Shown here piece after piece: positions 54,658 to 63,566 of a DNA stretch of 64,000 bases. The notes under the pieces were generated by a model. That model saw nothing but the letters and a program-made list of their open reading frames with translations, was not told where the DNA came from and made no database searches. The stretch is from Paracoccus tibetensis (lineage in GTDB: Bacteria > Pseudomonadota > Alphaproteobacteria > Rhodobacterales > Rhodobacteraceae). The first letter of the stretch is position 1. The number at the start of each line of letters is the position of its first letter. The stretch lies in contig NZ_FMVT01000013.1 in assembly GCF_900102505.1 (NCBI RefSeq), forward strand, positions 29,990 through 93,989. Reading direction: 5' to 3'. The translations under genes were made by a program, and so were the position numbers.

Positions 54658-56495
54658 GCCGCGGCCTCCTCTGTCCGTTCGGTGATGTCCTCATCATCCG
54701 GTTGCCAGAATGCTGCAAGAATGATGCCGCTCATGGCGATGATGTTGTTTGCCGCCCAGAAGCCGTTGGCGATCAGACCACCTGCCGTGTAGGTCTCCGA
54801 ACCCAGCAAGAAAGCGGTCATCGCAAAGCCGAAGGCGGCGAGCGTCAGGATCACGATCCCGATCTGGGGCAGAACCAGCCGATGGAAGCTGCCCGATTGC
54901 CGGGCTTTCGGCGTGACCTTGAACTTGATCTGCTCGCCGCGAACGACCGCCCAAATGGCCCGCAGGTTCAGCGGAAAGAAGGACAGGTACCACAGCTTGG
55001 CCTTGTAGCCCGCGATGCCCCAGGTCCCGACCATCATCGCGATCTCATTGGCGACGAGGAAAGGAAGGATGTGCTTATAGAAATCGACGGAGTAGGCGGA
55101 GACCGGCGCAATCCCGGAGAAGAGATAGATGATCGGCGCAGCCAGGAAGACGAGGTTCCACAACCCCGCAAGGTAGGACCAGAAGGTGGCACCATACATG
55201 ACCCGCTGCCAGAAGGAGAGCCCGCGGCGGAAGAGCGGGTTGTCGTTCTTCAGGATGTCCAGTGTCCCGCCTGCATACTTGTATCGCTGGATCGTCCACG
55301 ACAGCAGGTCGCGCGGCGAGAGCATTTTTGTCTCGATCCAGGGGTGAAACACCGACTTCCAGGTCCGGTTGGGGTCCGAGTGCAGCACGATCGACGTGTA
55401 GATGTCTTCGGAGACATGGAACTTGTAAGGGGTAAATTCGGTCTCCAGCGCCGCCTGCCCGCGCAGTTGCGCGCGCGTGCTCTCCTCCAGTGCCCCCTCG
55501 CGCGTGAGCTTGCGGATCTGCCTCTCGTCGTGGCGGGCCTGCCGCTCGATCGTCTCGGCATAGGCGGTCAGCGCCGCCTGCATCACCGCCTCGCGCCGGT
55601 GGATGGACCCTGCGCCGCAGCAGAAGGACGCGTTCGCCCAGTTCCGGCGGCGCTGGATGATCTGGTAGAACAGTTCGGGGTCATTGACGAACGGATCGTT
55701 GCCGACATGGATCGGCCCCGCGATCCGCTCGATCCCCCGGCCGAGCAGTGCGCCGACCCCGCCCAGCCAGCGGCGCAGCGCCTCCGGCAGGGGCGTGCCT
55801 TCCGGCAGGTCGTAGAACCATTGCGGCGTCTGGACCCAAGCGACGTCCGGGTCGCGGAAATAGCCGAGCGTGCGTTCCAGCAGTGTTGGCAGGGGGCGTG
55901 TGTCGGCGTCGCAGATGACGACGAAATCGCCCGAGGTCGCCTCGAGCGCGTTTCTCAGGTTGCCGGCCTTGAAGCCCAAGTTGGTGCTGCGGGTGATGTA
56001 GCCCACCCCTTCAGCCGAGGCCATCGCCGCCATCTCCGGGCGGCGGCCGTCGTCGAGGATGTGAATGCGCAGATCGATTGCATGGGGATAACGCAGCGCC
56101 AGCGCGTCCCGGATGCCGAGCCGCACGAGGTCGATCTCCTCGTCATAGGTGGTGAAGAAGATGTCGACCGCCACGGGCCGGTCGGGCGCGTCCCCCTCCT
56201 CCACGCACTCACGGATCGAGGCTGGAGGCGGGGAGATCGGCGTGTCGCGGGTCTTCCAGATGTTTGCGGTGAACAGGATCAGGCCGATAAAGGCGAGCGT
56301 CTCGGCCAAGACCATTGGTACTGCGAACCACAGCGCCTCGTAGTTGAGGCTGGCCGTCCAGCGCCAGTGAAGGTACCAGGCCCCGAGCACCAGCGCGATG
56401 GTCGCGAGGAACTGGTAGAGCCGCTCGCGCCACGGCGAGTGGGGTATCGGTGGACGGGGGCTGCGATGCTCGAACCGCTGGAAATAGAACGTCAT
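54654..56495 (-). CDS. Membrane glycosyltransferase family 2, BcsA/OpgH-like processive synthase
   Basis: 613 residues from the ATG at 56495 (AAGGACAAGG upstream); a start at 56516 is possible. Two N-terminal helices (30-48, 55-78), a cytoplasmic GT2 domain (105-410) and five or so C-terminal helices. GT-A motifs: DDGR at 148, DAD at 196, VQTPQWFYD at 221 and SED at 362. The processivity motif, normally QxxRW, reads QRYKYAGG at 403 here. The usual TED is SED. UDP-glucose is the expected donor. No PilZ domain is present. First gene of the operon with DUF3131 and OpgC proteins, so it is probably the polymerase of a periplasmic or surface glucan. Confidence 0.9.
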   Translation of the reverse strand: MTFYFQRFEHRSPRPPIPHSPWRERLYQFLATIALVLGAWYLHWRWTASLNYEALWFAVPMVLAETLAFIGLILFTANIWKTRDTPISPPPASIRECVEEGDAPDRPVAVDIFFTTYDEEIDLVRLGIRDALALRYPHAIDLRIHILDDGRRPEMAAMASAEGVGYITRSTNLGFKAGNLRNALEATSGDFVVICDADTRPLPTLLERTLGYFRDPDVAWVQTPQWFYDLPEGTPLPEALRRWLGGVGALLGRGIERIAGPIHVGNDPFVNDPELFYQIIQRRRNWANASFCCGAGSIHRREAVMQAALTAYAETIERQARHDERQIRKLTREGALEESTRAQLRGQAALETEFTPYKFHVSEDIYTSIVLHSDPNRTWKSVFHPWIETKMLSPRDLLSWTIQRYKYAGGTLDILKNDNPLFRRGLSFWQRVMYGATFWSYLAGLWNLVFLAAPIIYLFSGIAPVSAYSVDFYKHILPFLVANEIAMMVGTWGIAGYKAKLWYLSFFPLNLRAIWAVVRGEQIKFKVTPKARQSGSFHRLVLPQIGIVILTLAAFGFAMTAFLLGSETYTAGGLIANGFWAANNIIAMSGIILAAFWQPDDEDITERTEEAAA

Positions 56496-56728
56496 CGGCC
56501 GCGCCTTGTCCTTCATCCTGAGGCCGGCACGCGTCCTGCAATGCAAGTAGCCGGCTCACTCGCCCCCCTCGAAAAGGCGCTTCGTGTCGTCAAACTGTAA
56601 CGGGAGGCGTCGCAGCATCAACCCCCTGTGATCGGAAGAGTGCCTGTCCGTGCAGCACGGCGAACACGGAACAGGCCGCCACGGGACATCCCTGTGCTGC
56701 TGGGAAGGCAGTTCGCCGGTCAGAGCAG

Positions 56729-57244
56729 CTAGCGAGGCGGCGCCTCAAGTCGATCAGGAAATGCGCGCGACACCAGGATCGAAACAGCAGCTTCAGCCAT
56801 CGCAGCAAGTTCAGCCCGTTCGCCGAGCGTGAACTTGCGCGGTCGACTGTCCAGCAGGCACAGAGCGCCGAGGCGGATGTCCTTCAGGTAGACGAGCGGG
56901 GCACCCGCATAGAACCGGATGAAGGGTTCGCCTGTCACGAGTGGGTTGTCCATGAACCGCGGATCGGCATGAGCATCCTCGACCACGAAGACGTCATCCC
57001 CCAGAATGGCGTAGTTACAAAAAGACATCGACCTCGGCGTCTCCGACCGCTCGAGTCCGCTTCGGCCCAGGAACACCTGGCGCGTTGCATCGATCAGGCT
57101 TACCAAAGCATGTGGCACAAGGAAAATTGCACGCGCCTCATCGCAGAGCGCATCGAGCTCCGGATCTCGCTGTCGGTCGACGATGTCCATGTCGAGCAGA
57201 GCGCGCAGGCGCGCGGTCTCGTCCGGACCCAATGGAAAGTCCAC
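56729..57244 (-). CDS. GAF-domain protein
   Basis: 171 residues from a GTG at 57244 with GGAGGG just upstream; the frame opens at 57370 without a better signal. A single GAF domain covers most of it (ELDALCDEARAIFLVPHALVSLIDATRQVFLGRSGL, MSFCNYAILGDDVFVVEDAHADPRF, PFIRFYAGAPLVYLKDIRLGALCLLD). No output domain follows. It is divergent from the PP2C phosphatase gene with a 160-bp gap and may feed a signal into that module. The bound ligand is unknown. Confidence 0.85.
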   Translation of the reverse strand: MDFPLGPDETARLRALLDMDIVDRQRDPELDALCDEARAIFLVPHALVSLIDATRQVFLGRSGLERSETPRSMSFCNYAILGDDVFVVEDAHADPRFMDNPLVTGEPFIRFYAGAPLVYLKDIRLGALCLLDSRPRKFTLGERAELAAMAEAAVSILVSRAFPDRLEAPPR

Positions 57245-57328
57245 CCAGCCCTCCAAACGGACGCGAATGCTTAGCGAAAGTGACACGGAAAGCGGGCATG
57301 AACAAGCGGCGACACTGGCTCCATTTGT

Positions 57329-57342
57329 AGACGGCACCGTCT
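57329..57342. promoter_or_regulatory. Inverted repeat in the GAF/PP2C divergent gap
   Basis: AGACGGCACCGTCT is a 6+6 base inverted repeat with a two-base centre, placed between the two divergent starts. It could be an operator or a small hairpin. No regulator can be named. Confidence 0.3.
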
Positions 57343-57403
57343 TTCCATCTCTCCTTGTGTCACCTAGCATTGCGCCACATCGCAGTTCGAGATCTCATCA
57401 GCC

Positions 57404-59323
57404 GTGCCCCTGACCCATCTGTCCATCCGGAACACCCTTCTCGGGCTGACAGGCTTTCTCGGCGGCGCCCTGATGATCGTCGTCGCGGTGCAGGTGCTCG
57501 GGAGCATGAAGGACAGGCGCGAGATGGACCGCCTCGTGGCCTCCAACTTGCTGCGTGAGCAGCTGGCTCAGATGGCGGCGGCTCTCGCGGTGGAGCGCAG
57601 CGAGACGGTGCTGTCGCTGGCTGGAAGCAGCGATATCTACGTTGTTCCTCTGCGCCAAGCTACCGACCACCGCATCGCTGCCATCACCCAGCAGGATGAC
57701 GACGGCCAAGGCCCGATCGAAGTCTTCTCTATCCGAGACGAGCTGGCGCAGCATCGGGCTGCCGTCGATGCTGCGCAGACGCCGGAAGAGCGCGCAGCAA
57801 CTGCAGCGGCGTTCAACTTCTTCGGCGTCTCGGCCGTAAATCGTCTGAGCGCGGCACGGATCGCGTTGCTGGTCCGCGAACAGCCTGCCGATCCGGTGAC
57901 GGCACTGGCCTTCAGCCTGCGCAGCCAGGCAAGCACGCTTCTCGAATATCTCATCCGGTCGCGAACGATGCTGGCCCTCAATGCGGCAGGCCGTGCGGGC
58001 GACAACGCGAGTGAAGAGATCCAGCGGAACGCCGTTCGCATCGATACGGCACTCGCCGTCCTGCGTGGCAATCCAGAGCTTCTCGGCAGCGAGATCGCAG
58101 ACCAGGTGCAGGCCATCGAGTGGCGCTATTACGCGCTCTACCGTCCCGCAGAGGTCGCAGCCGTCCAGCGGACAGGAGCCGCTGACCCTGCCCTTGCCGA
58201 AGCCGCTGTCCTGCAAGACGGGTTGAGAGACCTCTTGGCGTTGCTCTTTAGCGCGTCCCGCGCACAGCTCTTCGAACTTCGTGCTGAATCGATCCAGCGA
58301 AGTGTCTTCTGGAGCAGTCTGTTTTTTCTCGCTGCACTGGCAGTCGTTGCAAGCGTCCTGGTTGTTCGCCGACGCATCGTCACTCCATTGTCCGAGCTCA
58401 GGACCGCCATGTTGGAGCTTGCCGAAGGACGCCAAGGCACTGCGCTGCCGGCCTCAACGCGGCAGGATGAGATGACCGCCATGACAGATGCGCTGCGCGT
58501 CTTCCGTGCGAACGATATGAGGCGAAGGCGCCTGCAGGATGAGCGGCTCGCACTCCACGACCGACTGAAGGAAGCTTATCGTCAGCTGAAGCTGGACCTG
58601 GAGGCCGCCGCGGTGGTGCAGGCGACCCTGCTTCCGCCGTCGGCGCGGTTGGGGGGCCTGTCTTTTTACAGCTACTTCCGGCCGTCACGCTTCATTGCCG
58701 GCGACACCTTCAACGTCGTGCGCCGCTCGGATGGCCTTGTCGACTTCTTCGAGATCGACGTTGCCGGACATGGCGCGCCGGCAGCGCTCATTTCCGTTGC
58801 CTCGCATCACAGTATCGCGCAGGCAGCCTTGCAACGCCGGGCAGGGGAGGGACTGGCTGATCTCGTTGCATCCATCAACGCCGAATGGCCGGACAGCTTT
58901 CCCTACTTTACGATGATCCTCGGCGAGATTGATCCTGCATCCGGCAAGGGACGGCTCGTCCAGGCCGGACATCCAGCACCGCTGCTCATCGTCCGCACGG
59001 GCGATGTCCGCGAGATCGGTGACGGCGGACTGCCGGTGGGCATCATACCGCATGCGACATACGACGTGATCGAGTTCGATCTGAGACCCGGCGACCGACT
59101 TCTCCTCTATTCGGACGGTTTGACCGAAGCCGAGGACCTGAATGGCCAGTTCTTTTCCCAAGAGCGGCTGATCGAAATCGTGACCGCACATGCACACGAC
59201 ACGACGGGGGCGCTGATCAACGCTTTGGATTCGGCCTTGCGCAACTGGCGGGGCTCGGGGACCTTGGACGACGACGTGACCGTCTTGATTCTGGAGGCAG
59301 AGGTCGAACATGAACGTGCGTGA
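57404..59323 (+). CDS. Membrane PP2C-type serine phosphatase with HAMP domain (RsbU/SpoIIE family)
   Basis: 639 residues from a GTG start. A helix at 12-34 and another near 303-325 enclose an extracytoplasmic sensor of about 270 residues rich in helices. A HAMP domain follows (RRRIVTPLSELRTAMLELAEGRQGTALP), then a short coiled coil and a PP2C/SpoIIE domain at 430-635: FIAGDTF, EIDVAGHGAPAALIS, QAGHPAPLLIV, LLLYSDGLTEA and DDDVTVLILE, with the metal-binding aspartates present. It should remove phosphate from the STAS protein encoded next, with which it overlaps by 14 bases. That makes a partner-switching circuit responding to an external cue. Confidence 0.92.
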   Translation: MPLTHLSIRNTLLGLTGFLGGALMIVVAVQVLGSMKDRREMDRLVASNLLREQLAQMAAALAVERSETVLSLAGSSDIYVVPLRQATDHRIAAITQQDDDGQGPIEVFSIRDELAQHRAAVDAAQTPEERAATAAAFNFFGVSAVNRLSAARIALLVREQPADPVTALAFSLRSQASTLLEYLIRSRTMLALNAAGRAGDNASEEIQRNAVRIDTALAVLRGNPELLGSEIADQVQAIEWRYYALYRPAEVAAVQRTGAADPALAEAAVLQDGLRDLLALLFSASRAQLFELRAESIQRSVFWSSLFFLAALAVVASVLVVRRRIVTPLSELRTAMLELAEGRQGTALPASTRQDEMTAMTDALRVFRANDMRRRRLQDERLALHDRLKEAYRQLKLDLEAAAVVQATLLPPSARLGGLSFYSYFRPSRFIAGDTFNVVRRSDGLVDFFEIDVAGHGAPAALISVASHHSIAQAALQRRAGEGLADLVASINAEWPDSFPYFTMILGEIDPASGKGRLVQAGHPAPLLIVRTGDVREIGDGGLPVGIIPHATYDVIEFDLRPGDRLLLYSDGLTEAEDLNGQFFSQERLIEIVTAHAHDTTGALINALDSALRNWRGSGTLDDDVTVLILEAEVEHERA

Positions 59324-59648
59324 ACAGGAACGCGGGAATGTGCTAGTCCTGTCGATTGACGAGAAGCGTCTCGACGCGCACAAGGCGCCTCGCCTGCGCG
59401 AAGAGATCATCTCGCGCATCGATCAAGGCCGGCATCTGATCGTCATCGATCTGGCCGCGACCGAATTCATGGACAGTTCTGGTCTTGGCGCCCTTGTGTC
59501 GTGCCTGAAGCGCCTTGGTCCACAAGGCGGCATCGCCGTTGCATCGATCGGCAGTTCGGTCAGCCGCCTGTTCTCTCTCACCCGGATGAACCGGGTGTTC
59601 TCGCTGCACGACTCGGTCGACGAAGCAGTGGCGCAGTTAGAAAGCTAG
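59310..59648 (+). CDS. STAS-domain anti-sigma factor antagonist
   Basis: 112 residues, a single STAS domain (VLVLSIDEKRLDAHKAPRLREEIISRIDQG, then LIVIDLAATEFMDSSGLGALVSCLKRLG). The serines in MDSSGLG are the usual phosphorylation site. It overlaps the phosphatase gene and is followed six bases later by the HATPase gene. In partner switching the dephosphorylated form binds the kinase/anti-sigma protein and frees its target. Confidence 0.94.
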   Translation: MNVREQERGNVLVLSIDEKRLDAHKAPRLREEIISRIDQGRHLIVIDLAATEFMDSSGLGALVSCLKRLGPQGGIAVASIGSSVSRLFSLTRMNRVFSLHDSVDEAVAQLES

Positions 59649-59653
59649 TTCCC

Positions 59654-60055
59654 ATGCCTCTCGCCGTGCAGTTCCAAATGGCTGCCGAACTTGGAGAGGT
59701 CGGTGCCGCCGCAGAGCGGGTTCGCGATCTGAGCATTGGTGAGATAGGAGTGGAGGGTGGCGAAGCCCTCGAACTGGCGTTCGTTGAAGCCGCCAACAAC
59801 GTGATCCAACATGGAGGCATCACTGCCGGAGAGTGGTTGGACATCGCTCTGAGATCTGACGGGGCAGGCGTAACTTTGGAACTGCAAGATCAAGGCCACC
59901 CCATTCCAGCCCATGTTCTGGATGAAGCGTCAGAGCCGGGCGATGCCTTCGCCGAGTCGAGCCGAGGCCTTTGGTTGATCCAGACCCTGATGGACAAGGT
60001 GACTTACACTAGCACATCGGGGATCAACAAACTCGTGCTGTTCCGCAGACGGTAA
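59654..60055 (+). CDS. HATPase_c anti-sigma-type serine kinase (RsbW/BtrW family)
   Basis: 133 residues from the ATG at 59654. GHKL ATP-binding boxes: N-box LAFVEAANNVIQHG near 48, G1 LQDQGHPIP near 82 and G2 SSRGLWLIQTLMDKV near 105. This size and order match serine kinases that phosphorylate STAS antagonists and sequester a sigma factor or other target. No sigma factor gene is nearby, so the output target is not visible. Confidence 0.9.
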   Translation: MPLAVQFQMAAELGEVGAAAERVRDLSIGEIGVEGGEALELAFVEAANNVIQHGGITAGEWLDIALRSDGAGVTLELQDQGHPIPAHVLDEASEPGDAFAESSRGLWLIQTLMDKVTYTSTSGINKLVLFRRR

Positions 60056-60439
60056 TTGCTCCGCTTTAGATGGAGCTTCGCGCTCGTTCTATCTGCCCTG
60101 CTGAAAACCGATGCTCCTAGAACTGCCACAGCGGGAATGGTCAAAATTTTAGTCGCAAGCCATTGATCGCAGCATGAGGTACCAACGACCTCGTGATCTC
60201 ATGAGGCAACTCTGTTGGCCGATCCGATCCTGTGGCCATCGATCATCTTCACGTTCATGCTGTGCTCGTGGCTTCGGATAGGAACGCTCATGATCGAGCC
60301 TTTCGCCCCGAGCGGACCATATGTCCATGCCACGCTTCTGGCTCTAAGATCCTGACGCGACTGCGGGCCGCTCATTCGTCTTTTGGGAAAGCGCGAGAAG
60401 CCGTGCGCAACCCCCTTGATGCGCACGGCGAGGACAGGA
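60056..60439. other. Intergenic region, nothing recognised
   Basis: 384 bases between the HATPase gene and the convergent GH16-RTX gene. Short frames only; no clear terminator hairpin. Confidence 0.45.
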
Positions 60440-62308
60440 TTACAGGATGAAATCGTCCACGACTAAAGCGATCTTGCTCGAAAGCTCTATTGTAAAGTCA
60501 GCAATGCCGTCTCCGTCGGTGTCGCCATGAACCAGGGTCACGTTCTTGTTGTGCTCGTAACGCAATTCGCCTGACGTTTTCGAAAAGCCGGCCGTAGCGA
60601 TGAAGCGGAAGGCCTGATCGCCCGCTAGGCCCGCGATCGCATCAATCTCCGAGAGGTCGATCCTGTCGCCTTGGGCTCTGTTGAAATCGGTGATCACGTC
60701 CCGTTGCGCTGCAGTCGGACCAGTCTCTGCGGCCGACCGGAAGACGAAGTGATCGGCGCCAAGTCCACCGGTCAATTCGTCTTTACCGAGACCTCCGCTC
60801 AGCCTGTCGTTGCCTTCTCCACCAGTAAGGCTGTCGTTGCCCGCGCCGCCATCGAGAGTGTCGTTACCCCTGCCCCCGTCGAGCCGGTTGTTCCCCGCGT
60901 TCCCTGTGATCCGGTTATCTAGCGTGTTACCGCTCCCATTGATATGTGAGGTTCCGGTCAAGATAAGATCTTCGACATGATCCGTCAGGGCGTAAGCGAT
61001 CCATGCCAGCACGGCATCAGAACCGCCACCAGCCTGCTCGATGACACGGTCTCCGATATTATCGACCACATAAGTATCGTCGCCGGCGCCGCCAGTCATG
61101 GTGTCGGCGCCGAGGCCGCCATCCAGGACGTTGTTACCTCCGTTGCCGGTCAGGTGGTTGTTCAGCGCGTTGCCAGTGCCATCCAAGTCTGCCGTTCCTG
61201 TCAAGATCAGGTTTTCTACGTGTGCGCCAAGCACATAAGAGACTCCTGCCCGCACCGTGTCCGTGCCCCCGCCGGCCGCCTCAATAACTAGGTCAGCGAC
61301 ATTGTCGACGATGTAGGTGTCGTTTCCCAGACCGCCCTCCATAGTGTCCGCACCCACACCGCCATCCAGGACATTGTTGCCGGAGTTGCCGGTAACGCGG
61401 TTGTCTTGAGCGTTGCCCGTAGCGTTGATATGGCCGCTTCCTGAGAGTGCGACGTTCTTTACATGATCGGCGGCGACGAAGGAGCGGTCGAACGACGCCG
61501 TGACATTGCCGTCCTCGTCCATTGTTTCAATGGGAGCCGGTGGGGCATATTCAGTGCCAGGATCGACATAGTTGCTAGTGTACTCGCCGGCGCGAACCTC
61601 TGCGCCGATAATCGTCGCCACTAAGGGTTCCTCCGGCGCAACCCACTTTCCGGCCCAGATCTCCTGCTCGGGCTGGACTGCCCAGAGGTTAATGTAGCTC
61701 TTCATTGGACCAAGCTGCCAAACGCCGCCCGGCATATCGGCGCCGCTGAACTCGCCGACGATCTTGCCGTCGATGTAAAAGATTGCTTTTTCCTCTGTTA
61801 CAGTGACTTCGTAGGTGTGAACGCCTTTGGACGCGTCAAAGCCCAGGTCGATGAAGATCGGTTTCTGGCCGTGATGGTCGAGGGTGATGTGCTCGCCCTT
61901 CTCGTTCAGCATGTGGATGTTAAGCTGGACGCGGGTCGTGTCGGAGCCAACAAACTCGAAGTCAAACTCGACCCAAGGCTGGTTCGCCCAGTCGGCTTTG
62001 TAGGTAAAGAGCCCAAAGACCGCACCGGGGACCATGTCCGGGGTCTGCACGGTCCAACTCCAGGTACCCGTGGTGGCAGACTCGGCCGACTGGACCTCGC
62101 CCGCATGGTAAGGAAAATCGGAGCCGGCCGGAGCCTTGCCAAGGACAAGCTCAACGTTGCCATCTGTCGTCACACGGACGTTGTTTGTGGACCAGTGTAG
62201 AATGCTGGACTGACCAGCAGGCCAGTCTGACATCAGCCAGCCATCTTCGGGATAAGGCTCCCAGAAGCCATAGACGGCAAGTGCAGGATCGTTGGCGGTG
62301 GTCGCCAT
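60440..62308 (-). CDS. Secreted GH16-family glycanase with RTX calcium-binding repeats
   Basis: 622 residues from the ATG at 62308 (AAAGG eight bases upstream); there is no signal peptide. Residues 10-260 form a GH16 beta-sandwich, with the catalytic pattern E114-x-D116-x-E118 (WVEFDFEFVG), preceded by HAGEVQSAE. Residues about 315-540 carry three RTX-type blocks of GGxGxDxx nonapeptides (GNNVLDGGVGADTMEGGLGNDTYIVDN and similar). The C-terminus (FTIELSSKIALVVDDFIL) is the usual type I secretion signal, as in rhizobial ExsH and PlyA. It probably trims an extracellular beta-glucan. No type I exporter is encoded nearby. Confidence 0.9.
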   Translation of the reverse strand: MATTANDPALAVYGFWEPYPEDGWLMSDWPAGQSSILHWSTNNVRVTTDGNVELVLGKAPAGSDFPYHAGEVQSAESATTGTWSWTVQTPDMVPGAVFGLFTYKADWANQPWVEFDFEFVGSDTTRVQLNIHMLNEKGEHITLDHHGQKPIFIDLGFDASKGVHTYEVTVTEEKAIFYIDGKIVGEFSGADMPGGVWQLGPMKSYINLWAVQPEQEIWAGKWVAPEEPLVATIIGAEVRAGEYTSNYVDPGTEYAPPAPIETMDEDGNVTASFDRSFVAADHVKNVALSGSGHINATGNAQDNRVTGNSGNNVLDGGVGADTMEGGLGNDTYIVDNVADLVIEAAGGGTDTVRAGVSYVLGAHVENLILTGTADLDGTGNALNNHLTGNGGNNVLDGGLGADTMTGGAGDDTYVVDNIGDRVIEQAGGGSDAVLAWIAYALTDHVEDLILTGTSHINGSGNTLDNRITGNAGNNRLDGGRGNDTLDGGAGNDSLTGGEGNDRLSGGLGKDELTGGLGADHFVFRSAAETGPTAAQRDVITDFNRAQGDRIDLSEIDAIAGLAGDQAFRFIATAGFSKTSGELRYEHNKNVTLVHGDTDGDGIADFTIELSSKIALVVDDFIL

Positions 62309-62755
62309 ATGGAAATACCTTTTCCGAGCCGCCTGATGTTCCGGCCCCTGTAAGGCGGCATTGAAGAGCCGGTTGTTCGTTAGAGCAGAGCGTAGCACTC
62401 CTGTAACGCGAACCGAATGATAGGATCGCTAGACCTTTATGAACGATGGATGGCCGCACGGTGCGGGAGCATTCACGGTTCCTAGCGTCCAGTGATCAAG
62501 CACAGCTTCGAGTGAACGCGAGCGTTGTATACACACGTAAGGGTTGTGGAGGAAAGACTGAAGATTGAAGGCTGGATTTGTGACTTCTCGGTTTCAGACA
62601 GCTGTGGGGAAAGGTCCTTGAGGAGCTTGGTACCAAGACCGGGCTGCTCTTCAGCGATGTTTGAATGCCATCCGGCACGCAGGATGAACCGTGACGTTGC
62701 CCCCTGCACCTCTTTCAGTTTGAGTTAGGCTCTGACCCAATCGAAAAGACCAGAG
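62309..62755. other. Upstream region of the GH16-RTX gene and left part of an IS3 remnant
   Basis: 447 bases without a supported gene. On the complement, GGAAC (62482-62478) followed 17 bases later by CGTG (62460-62457) is a second near-match to the EcfG promoter pattern, about 140 bases before the GH16-RTX start. From about 62729 the sequence (TCTGACCCAATCGAAAAGACC) looks like the leader of an IS3-family element. Confidence 0.4.
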
Positions 62756-62896
62756 ATGAAGCGCAGTAGGTTCACTGAAGATCAGATCATCGGCATTCTA
62801 AATGAGCACGAAGTGGGGGGCTCGGTCGCTGATCTGTGCCGCGGACACGGCGTCAGCGATGCAACGGTCATTGAATTAAAGGCCAAGTATGGTCGT
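62756..62896 (+). pseudogene. IS3-family transposase OrfA, N-terminal fragment
   Basis: MKRSRFTEDQIIGILNEHEVGGSVADLCRGHGVSDATVIELKAKYG matches the first 46 or so residues of IS3/IS407-group OrfA, a helix-turn-helix protein. After that the reading frame runs into unrelated sequence, and OrfB is absent. The element was cut near 62896. Confidence 0.8.
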
Positions 62897-62947
62897 CGAC
62901 AAGCGCCATCGCGACCTCGCGGTCCCGGTCGCGGCCGGCGGCTATAA

Positions 62948-63327
62948 GGATCGCGATGCGCCCCTCTGCTCCCTTGGGCTCGCCGTTGGGCGCGAAAGAG
63001 GCCGACCCGATGGTATTTCGGGCCTTGGCGATAGGCCGTCCTAACTACTCCACCACCCAGAGGCTCTCGACCTGTCCCGCCTTGATCGCCTCGATCTTCG
63101 TGTCGTGGCGCGGAAGGTACTTCTACGTGTCATCACCACCGCCTCCGCCATTCGCGCCCGCAAGCACTCGTACAAATTGTAAATTTCAACTCTACGTCGC
63201 TTGTTCCTGTGGCAGCTCCGCCATGCTGACGCGGTTGCTCGTCGGCGGGATATTTGGAGAAGCCTTTCTGTTCTGGGCTGTCGCAGCAGTCAGAAACAGC
63301 TTTGGCCCGTGATGCAGAAGGCAGTAG
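62948..63327. other. Degenerate sequence with broken coding remnants on the minus strand
   Basis: On the complement, two stretches read like protein for 25-50 codons (LPRHDTKIEAIKAGQVESLW ending at a stop near 63038, and further on EGRIAILIAAGRDRDREVAMAL across 62960-62880), but they lack starts and are separated by stops. No family can be named. Confidence 0.4.
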
Positions 63328-63566
63328 CTAGTGCCCGCCCGTCTGGCGCTCGATCCGCTGCCGCTCGGCCTCGGCTGTGCTCAGAAACTCAACGCGGTGC
63401 ATCCCAATGGAGCGAAATCGCTTGGCGCCGCAGATGCTGTACACGGCTCGGCGATATATGGCCAAATCATCCTCCCAGGCATCAAAGGTCACCTTGGCTG
63501 CATGGCCGCAGCGGTTGCAGGTGAGTGTGAAGCGGACGGGAATGCCTTCATAAGAACAAAAGCGGG
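63328..63566 (-). pseudogene. Remnant of a small zinc-ribbon-like protein, no start codon
   Basis: The complement encodes about 76 codons: YEGIPVRFTLTCNRCGHAAKV, then TFDAWEDDLAIYRRAVYSICG and MHRVEFLSTAEAERQRIERQ, up to a TAG at 63328. CxxC plus a later CG suggest a zinc ribbon. An in-frame TAG lies upstream before any ATG or GTG start, so the true beginning has been lost. Function unknown. Confidence 0.45.

Noticed and set aside
54702..56600. 632-codon plus-strand frame over the GT2 synthase
   Set aside because: Antisense to a gene with clear GT2 motifs; the composition is that of a shadow frame.
60671..61291. Plus-strand frames over the RTX repeats
   Set aside because: Antisense to the repeated GGxGxDxx codons, hence the repetitive look.
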